A stretch of 64,000 nucleotides of DNA. Origin: Oscillatoria princeps RMCB-10. Its GTDB lineage: Bacteria > Cyanobacteriota > Cyanobacteriia > Cyanobacteriales > Oscillatoriaceae. Below the pieces are notes generated by a model that worked only from the letters and a program-made list of their open reading frames with translations, was not told the origin of the DNA and made no database searches. The DNA is taken from positions 62,001 through 126,000 of the forward strand of contig JAHHHT010000017.1 in NCBI GenBank assembly GCA_019359235.1, given 5' to 3'. Each line of letters opens with the position of its first letter. Position 1 is the first letter of the stretch. This document shows, piece after piece, positions 28,540 through 36,923 of this stretch. The position numbers and the translations under genes are program-made.

Positions 28540-29868
28540 CTAGGCTTTCTTGATGGCGAGGCTTTTTAAGTATTCTTCGGGTTTTTCGGGATCAAATTTT
28601 ACGCCGTCGAAGAAGGTTTCTACGCCGCGAGACGTGCTGGCGGGAATTTGGGCGGCTGGTACGCCAAGGGTTTTGGCGGCTTCTCTCCACAGGTCTTCCC
28701 GGTTCACTCTGTCAACGATTTCCTTGGTTTTGGTGTCAGCGGGAAGGTAGCCCCAGCGAATGTTTTCGGTGAGGAACCACAGGTCGTGGCTCTTGTAAGG
28801 ATAGGAGGCGTTATCTAACCAGTATTTCATCAGCAGTGGGCTGTTCTGAACGGCGGGGCGACCGTCGCCGTAGTCAATGTTGCCTTTAGCTCGTTCGATG
28901 ATGTCTTTCGCCGGCACTTTGAACCACTTCGCCTGGGAGACGATTTGGCACATTTCTTCTTTGTTTTCCAGTTTGTCGCACCACTGCTGGGCTTCCAGCA
29001 CTGCCATTAATATAGCTTTGGCGGCTTTGGGGTGTTTGTCAACCCAATCAGCCCGCATGGCAAAGGCTTTTTCGGGATGGTCTTTCCAGAGTTCTCCTGT
29101 AACTAGGGCGGTGTAACCCTGTCCTTGGTTGACGAGTTGCGCGTTCCAGGGTTCGCCCACGCAGAAGGCTTCCATGTTGCCGGTTTTCATGTTGGCAACC
29201 ATCTGGGGCGGCGGGATAGGGACGACTGAAATATCCTGATCTGGAATTATACCACCGGCTGCTAACCAGTAGCGCATCCACAAGTCGTGGGTTCCGCCGG
29301 GAAAGGTAATGGCGGCTTTGAGTTCGGTTTTGCCGGCACTTTTGGCTTGGGCGAAAGCGTCTTTGAGCCCTTTGCTTTCTAAGCCTACTTTGAAGTCTTT
29401 GTAGGTATTGGCGATGGAAATTGCCTGACCGTTGGTGTTCAGCCGCGCCAGGATGTACATGGGCACCGGCTGCTTGGTTTTGGTTTTGCCCAAGGAAATC
29501 AAGTAAGGCATGGGGCTCAAGATGTGCGCCCCGTCAATCCCGCCGCCGGCTGAGCCGATTTCTAAGTTGTCCCGCGTTACTGGCCAGGATGCTTGTTTGA
29601 CAACTTCGACATCTTTCATGCCGTATTTGTCAAACAAGCCTTTTTCTTTGGCAACAATCAGGGGGGCGGAATCGGTGAGGGCGATGAATCCCAATTTTGC
29701 CGCCGTGACTTCCGGTGCGTCTGCGGGGTTGATGTTGGCTGCCGGTGCGGCGCTGGAAGTCTGCTTAGCTGTGTTTGTCGGGCCAGAACTGCAGCCGTGA
29801 GCCAGCAGGGTGCCGGCGGTGGCAGCCCCTGCAGTTAAGATGAATTTGCGTCTGGAAAATTGCGTCAT
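28540..29868 (-). CDS. nrtA: Nitrate/nitrite-binding protein NrtA
   Basis: 442 aa. A twin-arginine-like signal (FSRRKFILTAGAATAGTLLAHGC) ends in a possible, somewhat atypical lipobox with Cys26, so it is probably an exported lipoprotein. The mature part matches NrtA/CmpA binding proteins: KLGFIALTDSAPLIVAKEKGLFDKYG, FPGGTHDLWMRYWLAAGG, MEAFCVGEPWNAQLV, WLTEN-type C-lobe (HDLWFLTENIRWG). Captures nitrate and nitrite in the periplasm for NrtBCD. First transporter gene after nirA, with a 123-bp gap. Confidence 0.96.
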   Translation of the reverse strand: MTQFSRRKFILTAGAATAGTLLAHGCSSGPTNTAKQTSSAAPAANINPADAPEVTAAKLGFIALTDSAPLIVAKEKGLFDKYGMKDVEVVKQASWPVTRDNLEIGSAGGGIDGAHILSPMPYLISLGKTKTKQPVPMYILARLNTNGQAISIANTYKDFKVGLESKGLKDAFAQAKSAGKTELKAAITFPGGTHDLWMRYWLAAGGIIPDQDISVVPIPPPQMVANMKTGNMEAFCVGEPWNAQLVNQGQGYTALVTGELWKDHPEKAFAMRADWVDKHPKAAKAILMAVLEAQQWCDKLENKEEMCQIVSQAKWFKVPAKDIIERAKGNIDYGDGRPAVQNSPLLMKYWLDNASYPYKSHDLWFLTENIRWGYLPADTKTKEIVDRVNREDLWREAAKTLGVPAAQIPASTSRGVETFFDGVKFDPEKPEEYLKSLAIKKA

Positions 29869-29991
29869 TGTTTACTGCTAAGTTGATTCCTTTGTTGGGC
29901 TTCTCGCGCTCCACACTACATGCAGTAGGGTGTGTTTCCCGAGGTAACGCCCCCTACTGGCAGTTGGTTACAAATATAAAGCAAATTGGTA

Positions 29992-31884
29992 TCAATCGTC
30001 AAGCACAACTCGTCCCACAGGTTGAGCGCTGCACGCCAAAATATACCCTTGCTCGCGGTCGCTGTCGTCCAGCGCCTGCGGATCTTGGGTGTACTTGACT
30101 TCTCCTTTGAGGAGTTTTTGTTTGCAGGTGCCGCAGCTTCCTGACCGGCAGCTGGAAGGAAGGTCAATCCCCTCTCGTTCTGCCGCCTCCAGGATTGTTT
30201 CATCTCCCTCACAGGCGATTTTTTTCTTAGATTTAGAGAGAACGACGACAGCCGGCTGGGAAGATGGCTTGGATTCGGCTGGCGCTTCTATAACCTGGGC
30301 AGCTGCGGCGTGTCCGCTGCCGTTCAGTGCCGGTTCGAGGGCAAATTCGACCTTGGGTTGAGCGCCGAACTGCTCGATCAGCAAAGTCCGCAACACCGGC
30401 TTGAGGTCTTCGCAAGGAATCCCCTTAGTCACGCAGGTGCCCAGATGGGCGTCTTTGCCCACTTTGCCGCCCATATAGAGGTCAACACCTTCGACAGTTT
30501 TGCCATTTTTGCGGGTTTTTGTCCCCATCAAACCGATATCGGCCACTTGGGGCTGGCCGCAAGAATTGGGGCAGCCTGTCCAGTGAATCCGCACCGGCTT
30601 GGGCAAGAACAGTTCGGCTTCCAGTTCCTTAATCATCGCCTGGGCGCGATTTTTCGTTTCAATGAGGGCGAAGTTGCAGAACTGTGCGCCGGTGCAGGAA
30701 ACCAGCGCCCGCGTCAGGGGACCTGGATTGATGGAGAATCGCTGCAGTAGCGGTTCTTTCTTGAAGGCAACTAAGCGAGAGTCGGGGATATTGGGGAGGA
30801 TAACATTTTGCTCGACGGTAAGGCGGATTTCGCCACTGCCGTACACGTCCGCTATGCGAGCCAAATCAAACATGTCCGCAGCGTACAGGCGACCGACGGG
30901 GATGTGCAATCCTGCATAGTTCAACCCCGGTTGCTTTTGCGGGGAAATGCCGATGTGGTCGCGCTTTTCCCAGTCGATTTCATCTTTGGGTGCGGCTGCT
31001 AGCAACTCTCGCCCTAACTGTTTTTCCACTTCCGCCCGGAATTTTTCCACGCCCCACTCGTCAATCAGCCACATCAGCCGAGCTTTTTGCCGGTTGGCTC
31101 GCAGACCGCTGTCGCGATATACTGTCAGAATGGCAAGGCACAGGTCAACTACGTCGTCGTTGGGTTTCACCCAAGCATTCAGAGGAATAGCCGCGTCGCA
31201 GCGCTTGGCGGAGAAAAAGCCTCCGACGATAACGTTGAAGCCCAGCTCGCCATCTTTATACGCCGGCACGAAGGCAATGTCGTTGATTTCCGCGTGGACT
31301 GAGTTATCGCGCCCGCCTTCAATGGCAATGTTGAATTTTCTCGGCAAGTTGCTAAATTCTGGGTTCCCCTCGCCGTTGTTGGTGATCGCGTCCTGGACTT
31401 GGCGCACCAGCCCCCGGGTGTCAATCAATTCCCCGGCGTCGAGATCTGCAACCGGCGAGCCGGTGATGTTGCGCACGTTGTCCATGCCAGACTGGACGCT
31501 GGTCAAACCGACGGCTTTCAGGCGTCTGAAGATATCTGGAACGTCCTGAATCCGGATTCCGCGAAGCTGGAGATTTTGCCGGGTGGTGATGTCGGCATTG
31601 CCGTCGTCGCCGTAGCGCTGGACAATCTCGGCGAGCACCCGCATTTGAGTGCTGGTGAGAATGCCGTTGGGGATGCGCATCCGCATCATAAATTTGCCGG
31701 GAGTTACGGGGCGGAAGAAGACGCCCAGCCACTTGAGCCGGTAGTCCCGGTCGGTTTCGTCCATCGCTTCCCAGCCAATCTGGGCAAAGTGATCCAGTTC
31801 AGCCTTTACGGCAAGACCGTCTTTTTCGGCTTTCAATTTTTCAAATTTGTTGAGGCTTGCTGTCTGTGTGGCTGTCACTGTCAT
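29992..31884 (-). CDS. nirA: Ferredoxin-nitrite reductase NirA with C-terminal [2Fe-2S] domain
   Basis: 630 aa, about 120 longer than a standard NirA. Residues 1-510 are the nitrite/sulfite reductase fold with the siroheme/[4Fe-4S] cysteines in CTGAQFC and TGCPNSCGQ. It reduces nitrite to ammonium using ferredoxin. After an Ala/Ser/Pro linker, residues about 546-630 form a plant-type ferredoxin domain (CRSGSCGTC, later ILACSAQP). Such a fusion is known from Plectonema boryanum NirA, so it is a real variant, not an assembly artefact. The ATG at 31884 has AAGGAG 9 bp upstream (31894-31899). First gene of the nirA-nrtABCD operon under a probable NtcA promoter. Confidence 0.97.
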   Translation of the reverse strand: MTVTATQTASLNKFEKLKAEKDGLAVKAELDHFAQIGWEAMDETDRDYRLKWLGVFFRPVTPGKFMMRMRIPNGILTSTQMRVLAEIVQRYGDDGNADITTRQNLQLRGIRIQDVPDIFRRLKAVGLTSVQSGMDNVRNITGSPVADLDAGELIDTRGLVRQVQDAITNNGEGNPEFSNLPRKFNIAIEGGRDNSVHAEINDIAFVPAYKDGELGFNVIVGGFFSAKRCDAAIPLNAWVKPNDDVVDLCLAILTVYRDSGLRANRQKARLMWLIDEWGVEKFRAEVEKQLGRELLAAAPKDEIDWEKRDHIGISPQKQPGLNYAGLHIPVGRLYAADMFDLARIADVYGSGEIRLTVEQNVILPNIPDSRLVAFKKEPLLQRFSINPGPLTRALVSCTGAQFCNFALIETKNRAQAMIKELEAELFLPKPVRIHWTGCPNSCGQPQVADIGLMGTKTRKNGKTVEGVDLYMGGKVGKDAHLGTCVTKGIPCEDLKPVLRTLLIEQFGAQPKVEFALEPALNGSGHAAAAQVIEAPAESKPSSQPAVVVLSKSKKKIACEGDETILEAAEREGIDLPSSCRSGSCGTCKQKLLKGEVKYTQDPQALDDSDREQGYILACSAQPVGRVVLDD

Positions 31885-32006
31885 CGGGTTACTCTCCTTG
31901 ATTCTTGGATACGTGCTGGTCGTGTTTCTGAAGTTGCTCTGCTGTTGCGTGCGCCCGCCTAAAATCTGTTTGTTTCAGCTTATGTATGCGATTTGAAAAA
32001 CTAATT

Positions 32007-32022
32007 TGTATATTTTGCAACA
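32007..32022 (-). promoter_or_regulatory. Second, imperfect NtcA-like box upstream of nirA
   Basis: On the minus strand TGTT-N8-TACA, one mismatch to TGTA-N8-TACA, 123 bp before the nirA start. A weak -10 (TACATA) follows about 21 bases later. It could be an internal promoter or a chance match. Confidence 0.35.
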
Positions 32023-32174
32023 GAATCATAAGCGGTTCTGTAAAGGTGCCCTGTCAGGCACTATGCAGACCCTGAGTTCCTCTTCCTGCATGGCGTTCCA
32101 TTGAGTGGTGGGCGTGTTTCTCAAAAAGCCGGTTGATTCATCCGTTAGCTGTTGGTTAAGGGTGGTTTGTAGAT

Positions 32175-32218
32175 ACCTTAAATCCAGCCAAGGGAGGAAA
32201 ATCGTATAGTTTGTTACA
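32175..32218 (-). promoter_or_regulatory. NtcA-activated promoter of nirA operon
   Basis: The NtcA box GTA-N8-TAC occupies 32204-32217 (palindromic consensus fully met; one flank extends to TACA/TGTA). Reading on the minus strand, the -10 element TAAGGT (32180-32175, form TAN3T) begins exactly 23 bases after the box, the spacing known for class II NtcA promoters. Start of transcription should be near 32168, giving a leader of about 285 nt before nirA. Confidence 0.72.
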
Positions 32219-32423
32219 GAATATTGCAATAAATGCGATTACTGCATTTATAAAATGCAGGTTTTACATTAACATCGAGTCCTGTTGATTAACCGCAACT
32301 AGCAGCCGGGGGCACTGGGCACGCCGCTCCTGCGGAGCCGCAACGCTTACGCATGGGGCACTGGGGACTGGGCATTTTGGATGCAAGGATGCAAGGATGC
32401 AAGGATTGATTGTTTTCCTCAAT

Positions 32424-32496
32424 GGCCCATGTCCCATGCCCCATACCCCATGCCCCATGCCCCATGCCCCATGCCCCATGCCCCATGCCCTATGCC
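32424..32496 (+). repeat. CCCCATG heptamer array
   Basis: About ten consecutive CCCATGC units, a few degenerate (CCCATGT, CCCATAC, CCTATGC). The largest such array in the window. Confidence 0.9.
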
Positions 32497-32932
32497 GAGA
32501 TATCAGACACGACTGGCCACGACGCAGGGCCATCGGACGGCGGGCCAACGCAATAAATAGAAATAGGATTTCCCACCGTCACTGTTTCCGGCTGTGGGGA
32601 GGGCAGGTCTTCTATTGCTAGATGCAAATCTTGGATGGTAAGCTTGTCTGTTCTCATGGCTACTTGAGCGAAATATCCCATCCCTCTCCACGGTAGCCAC
32701 AATCTGCTGCTTGCGGTTGCCAAAATGCCCTAACGTTTTGTGCGCCCAAACTAAAAGACCCGCCTAAAACGAGGTGGCGGGATTGAAAACGACATTGATA
32801 CCGACTTTTAAGGACGTATTTATACTTGTCTAAGATACTGAATTCGCGGCGCGCGCGCATCTACCCAGAGGCAGATGTCAAACGGGCTGAAATCAGCCTT
32901 CAGGAAGACAGCGCCCGGGCTCGGGAAATAAT

Positions 32933-33031
32933 GGATGGGGCATGGGGCATGGGGCATGGGGCGTGGGCCACAGGACAGAAGCTGGGCATGGGGCATGGGG
33001 CATGGGGCATAGGGCATGGCGCATGGGGCAT
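32933..33031 (-). repeat. CCCCATG heptamer array, inverted
   Basis: GGGGCAT units, about four then four to six, interrupted by GGGCCACAGGACAGAAGCT. Opposite orientation to the array at 32424, so the two could pair across about 0.5 kb. Confidence 0.88.
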
Positions 33032-33088
33032 TGAGGAAAACAATCAATCCCCAATCCAAAATCCTTGCATCCAAAATCCTTGCATCCC

Positions 33089-33607
33089 CTAGAGACCCAG
33101 CCAAGCTGTCGCGATGATTTCGGCCACTCTCCGAGTTGGCCCAGCGAGGCGGTCGACGCCTCTCAAGCCTTTTTCTAGAGATTCAAGAGCCAGGTCAATC
33201 AGGTCTTTATCCGGCTTGTCCTTTTTGAGTTCTTCTAGAACAACTTCCAGGGTCGATTGCAGATTTTTATTTTTGTTTTTTTTCAGGAGAGAAGTCTGGG
33301 CAATTTCTTTTTTAATGAGGCGCAACAAGTCGAGAGCCTCTTGAATCTCTGCGGTGTGAGCTTGAGCGCTAGTCCCCTCTAAGTTTATCGCTCCTTCTGC
33401 TGAAACTTGACCGCCGGCAAAAGCATTCCCCTCTCCGGCACTAATGTTGCCGAAAGATTGAGACTGCTGGGTTTGTGTCTGGAAGCGGGAAGCCGGTGCG
33501 CCGGCTCCATCCAAAACCGCCGGCAGCTGCTCTTGCAGCTGGGCTTTTTCTTCTGGAGTGAGATTTTTAAGGATTTCCAGAATTTCGTCCAAAGTGTATT
33601 TGGGCAT
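33089..33607 (-). CDS. Hypothetical protein, 172 aa
   Basis: Not recognised. It begins with an amphipathic segment YTLDEILEILKNLTPEEKAQLQEQLP, resembling small helical N-terminal domains seen in other cyanobacterial proteins of unknown role. A Gln/Ser/Gly-rich middle (about 45-85, FGNISAGEGNAFAGGQVSAEG) and a helical part follow, with a Lys-rich stretch (LLKKNKNKNLQ) and a mildly hydrophobic end (RRVAEIIATAWLGL). There is no signal peptide and no catalytic motif. Coding character is good: the wobble pattern and restricted frame continue throughout. The last codons abut AATCC-type repeats. It could be a gene-end partner of the ABC operon upstream, but the 426-bp gap argues for separate expression. 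Confidence 0.65.
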   Translation of the reverse strand: MPKYTLDEILEILKNLTPEEKAQLQEQLPAVLDGAGAPASRFQTQTQQSQSFGNISAGEGNAFAGGQVSAEGAINLEGTSAQAHTAEIQEALDLLRLIKKEIAQTSLLKKNKNKNLQSTLEVVLEELKKDKPDKDLIDLALESLEKGLRGVDRLAGPTRRVAEIIATAWLGL

Positions 33608-34033
33608 TTGAGTTTACCAGAGGTCCGGTTGGCTGACAAGAGCAGTAGGGTGAGTTCCGCGAGCTTAACACCCCACATCAAGAACCCAGATTTCTTAAAG
33701 AAACCCGGTTTCTCGCCGCCGCCCTGTTAGGGTTAATTATGCCTGCTTTCTCAGACATTCCAACTCAAGTCGCTGCTATCCGGATTCTTTGGCCAGCAGT
33801 TGGGCAAAACCGACATTAGGGCACTGGGCAGTGGGCGAGAGTGCATTGGGCATTGCTATAGCGGTTTTCACGCTTGATGAAGTACGCCCCAGAAACCCGG
33901 TTTCTTTAAGAAACCGGGTTTCTCAGTCCCTCACTCATATGAAAAACATAGATATAGTTTTTGTCTGGCAGAAAAGACTTTACTGCCGTGTTTTTAAATC
34001 CCAAATCCTTGCATCCAAAATCCAAAATTGCTA
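33608..34033 (+). other. 426-bp gap with palindromic repeats
   Basis: Contains a degenerate GTAGGGTG hairpin (33644-33676), a half copy of the AAACCCGG palindrome (33684-33712), a full 33-bp copy (33891-33923), GGGCATTGGGCA repeats (about 33820-33856) and AATCC repeats (34000-34028). No gene seen. Confidence 0.65.
33891..33923 (+). repeat. 33-bp perfect palindrome AGAAACCCGGTTTCTT
   Basis: Sequence-identical to 18425-18457 (16-bp arms, T loop), 15 kb away. Confidence 0.92.
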
Positions 34034-35566
34034 TCAGTGCCCTGCCATGCGGTGACCAATCTCAACTAAATCGGCTGTATCGACTTCGCTCTCAAACACA
34101 AATGCCCCACCGGCCATCACCACAAGCCGGTCAGCCAGCGCTAGCAATTCGTCTAAATCCTCACTCACCAGCAGCACTGCAACTCCCCGATTCCGCGCCG
34201 CAACCAGCTGGGAGTGTATCCACTCAACCGCCGCCACATCTAACCCAAAACATGGATTAGCTGCTACCAGCAATTTAGCAGTTTCTGATGACAGTTCTCG
34301 CGCCAGAACAGTGCGCTGCGCGTTCCCGCCAGAAAGCAGGCTCACCGGCATATCCACAGAGGTCGCTCTCACAGAAAAACGCTCAACCAAAGCCTGCGCG
34401 GCGTGCCGCATCGCTTGCAGGTCGAGAAACCCACCCTTCTTGGCGATCGGAGGCCGGTCGAAGCTGCGCAGAGCGAGATTTTCCGCGACACTCATGTGCG
34501 GCACGCACGCATTTCGCAGCGGCTCTTCTGGCAAGCAAAAAATCTGGTGCCTCACCATTTCTGCCCGCGTTGCTCTGTAGACTTCCCCATTTACCAAAAT
34601 TTTACCTGCCGTGGCGCGGCGCTGTCCTGCTAGCACTTCTACCAGTTCCCGCTGACCGTTCCCAGAAACACCGGCAATCCCGACAATCTCGCCGGCACGC
34701 ACGCTTAAATTCACTCCCGCGACAGCCTCCAAACCATTATCCTTATGAGCGCGAAGCCCCTGAAGAACCAGCACCGGCTCCCCAGGAGACTGGCTTGTTT
34801 TCGACCCGCGAACAAAGGTGCGCTCCTCACCCAGCATCATCTCAGCCAAGTCTGCGGTCGAGAAATCCTGAACAGCGCCGCCCCCCGCAACCTGACCGCG
34901 CCGCAGCACCGTGACTTCACTAGCAAACGCCATCACTTCGCGAAATTTGTGGGTGATCAGCAAAACGCTTAACTTTCCCGCCTTCACGGCGTCGCGTAGC
35001 AACCCCAAAACCTCATTCGCCTCATCAGGAGTCAGCGCAGAAGTCGGCTCATCGAGAATCAAGACCCGATTTTTCAGGTACAGCTGTTTGAGGATTTCTA
35101 CTTTTTGTTTTTCCCCAGCCGCCAGTTGCTCGACCGGCGCGTGAAGGCTGACTTTAAAAGGAGCAGTTTCCAGAAACGCATTTAACCGCTGGTATTCCGA
35201 CTTCCAGTCGATAAAGTTAGGCGTGTCAGGGCGAGCCAGCACGAGATTTTCTGCCACAGTCATTGCGGGGATGAGGGTGAAGTGCTGGTAAACCATGCCA
35301 ATGCCATACTTGCAGGCGTCGTAGGGGCTGGCGACGGTTCTGGGAATCCCGTTAATGAGAATTGTACCGGCATCCGCAGTGTGGTAGCCGGTGACGCACT
35401 TGACCAGCGTACTTTTCCCCGCGCCATTTTCTCCCAGCAGGGCGTGAAAGGTAGCAGGTTTCAATTTCAGGGAAACGCCACCCACTGCTGTCAGGGAGCC
35501 GAATAGCTTGGTGATATTCACCAGTTCGATTTCGGGGGGGCTGTCTGGATTAATAATGGGTGTCAT
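34034..35566 (-). CDS. Nucleoside/simple-sugar ABC transporter ATPase, double cassette (YufO/NupO-like)
   Basis: 510 aa from the ATG at 35566; an upstream in-frame extension of 63 residues reads low-complexity intergenic DNA and is not conserved-looking. Two ATP-binding halves: the first with GENGAGKST, LAAGEKQKVEILK and LILDEPTSAL; the second with a degenerate Walker A (GVSGNGQRE), LLSGGNAQRTVLAREL and a degenerate Walker B (LLVAANPCFGLD). This layout is typical for BMP/CUT2-type importers. Partners are the two permeases and the BMP lipoprotein upstream on the same strand; an acyltransferase gene separates it from them. Confidence 0.93.
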   Translation of the reverse strand: MTPIINPDSPPEIELVNITKLFGSLTAVGGVSLKLKPATFHALLGENGAGKSTLVKCVTGYHTADAGTILINGIPRTVASPYDACKYGIGMVYQHFTLIPAMTVAENLVLARPDTPNFIDWKSEYQRLNAFLETAPFKVSLHAPVEQLAAGEKQKVEILKQLYLKNRVLILDEPTSALTPDEANEVLGLLRDAVKAGKLSVLLITHKFREVMAFASEVTVLRRGQVAGGGAVQDFSTADLAEMMLGEERTFVRGSKTSQSPGEPVLVLQGLRAHKDNGLEAVAGVNLSVRAGEIVGIAGVSGNGQRELVEVLAGQRRATAGKILVNGEVYRATRAEMVRHQIFCLPEEPLRNACVPHMSVAENLALRSFDRPPIAKKGGFLDLQAMRHAAQALVERFSVRATSVDMPVSLLSGGNAQRTVLARELSSETAKLLVAANPCFGLDVAAVEWIHSQLVAARNRGVAVLLVSEDLDELLALADRLVVMAGGAFVFESEVDTADLVEIGHRMAGH

Positions 35567-35799
35567 GTGATTTTCCCAAAAGCGAACAGCAGCAGACGCA
35601 GAACTCGCCAAAAAAGGAGAGTCATGCAATACGGAATATGATATCATTTGATGGCGGCGGTGAAAACTTGAGAATTCCCCATTGCCCCAAACACCCGCCA
35701 GCTCGCCCGATGCGCCACGCTCCTCGCCCCACGCCCCATTAACGCCTTTCAGCAACAGACCGGCACGGCTTGCGTCACGCTCCCGGGAGAGCCGCCTCC

Positions 35800-36885
35800 C
35801 TAACCCCTGCCGCCGGTTACGACTTGGAAAAATTTGGGGGCAGATTTTTGCAGCACCCAGCCAACTGCTAGCACGAGCGCGATGGTGAGTCCAGGGAGCA
35901 AAAAATAGTAAAGCAGGAATGTGACTGAATTCTCTGGGGAGTGAAATCGATAGACTAGCTTTCTAAAAATTCCTCCTGCAGGCTCGTGAGCGGCATAAAG
36001 AAAAAAGGCAAAACCAGACAGGCTGAATAGAATCTTCTGCGCTTTTTTCCCCAGCTCACTCGCGGCGCACCAACAAGCTACAATCCCCAGCAATTTTGTG
36101 AGACATACAATCTGGGTTGTCAGCCCTCCCACATCTGCTGTTAGGAGTCCGGCCACAGCAATTGCCAGTGTCAGGTATGCTGGTACAATTAGATTTTTGT
36201 GTTTGTCAGCCCGGGTCAAATCCCACCGCTGGACAGCCATCAGGCATCCTAAATAATAAAAAAAAGTGCCTTCGGGATTTAAGCTCAGCACCCTCAAATC
36301 TGACGGAAAAAACCACTGAAGTGCCAGCAATCCCAGGACTGGATAGGGCGCTCGCTTGGCGGCAATCAAAAAGAGCGGGGAAAAGATAGTATAGATAATC
36401 AAATCCCGAATAAACCAAAAGTGTAGAAGTATGGGCTCTCCTTTCAGGGGGAATATAGCGCCGGCGAGTCCCTCTATATTGAAGTCCAAAACTTTCTGGC
36501 TGTAGCGCTCGGCAAGCAGTGCAGAAGTGGCCGGAATTGACTGCAAGCCTAAAAGAAGTAAAAGGAAAGACAGATTCCAAAAAAGGTAAGGAATTAGCAG
36601 GGACTGGCTTCTAGATTTAAGTTTTTTTATCCAGCTTTCAAAGGAGAGCTGAAAACTGAAATAAAACAGAAAAGCAGAAATAATAAAGAAAAGTGGGACT
36701 GACACCCGAGCCAGCGTGTTGGAACCCAGGTTTTGAATAAATTTGCTTGCAGGGCTGACATCAGGCAGCGCAGAATGGATAAATACGATGGCCGCGATGA
36801 GAGGAAATCGTAAAAGCTGTATCCGGGCAGAAACCTCAGGGGAGATTTTCACAGGTAGGCTTTTCTCTGGCACAAGTTTTGTCAT
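35800..36885 (-). CDS. Acyltransferase-3 family membrane protein
   Basis: 361 aa with about ten hydrophobic segments. The N-terminal RIQLLRFPLIAAIVFIHSALP carries the family His after the first helix, followed by SVPLFFIISAFLFYFSF and RSQSLLIPYLFWNLSF, matching O-acetyl/acyl-transferase 3 enzymes that modify glycans or lipids at the membrane. It sits inside the ABC transporter gene set: 38 bp after permease 2 and 233 bp before the ATPase, all on the minus strand. No functional link to nucleoside uptake is known, so it may be an inserted gene. Acceptor substrate unknown. Confidence 0.85.
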   Translation of the reverse strand: MTKLVPEKSLPVKISPEVSARIQLLRFPLIAAIVFIHSALPDVSPASKFIQNLGSNTLARVSVPLFFIISAFLFYFSFQLSFESWIKKLKSRSQSLLIPYLFWNLSFLLLLLGLQSIPATSALLAERYSQKVLDFNIEGLAGAIFPLKGEPILLHFWFIRDLIIYTIFSPLFLIAAKRAPYPVLGLLALQWFFPSDLRVLSLNPEGTFFYYLGCLMAVQRWDLTRADKHKNLIVPAYLTLAIAVAGLLTADVGGLTTQIVCLTKLLGIVACWCAASELGKKAQKILFSLSGFAFFLYAAHEPAGGIFRKLVYRFHSPENSVTFLLYYFLLPGLTIALVLAVGWVLQKSAPKFFQVVTGGRG

Positions 36886-36923
36886 TTTAATAGAAGTCTT
36901 GACCGGCTTGCCTTGGGGCGAGG

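Larger units (their letters stand above)
31885..33088 (+). other. 1.2-kb gap: nirA leader/promoter plus heptamer arrays
   Basis: Holds the nirA ribosome site, leader and NtcA boxes up to about 32220, then low-complexity DNA. The open frames on both strands here are translations of CCCCATG repeats (Met-Pro-His-Ala runs) and are not genes. About 32497-32930 has no recognisable gene or repeat. Confidence 0.6.

Noticed and set aside
35567-35755. N-terminal extension of the double-cassette ATPase
   Set aside because: The sequence is intergenic low-complexity (GCGTGGGGCGAGG type) and starts far before the family N-terminus.
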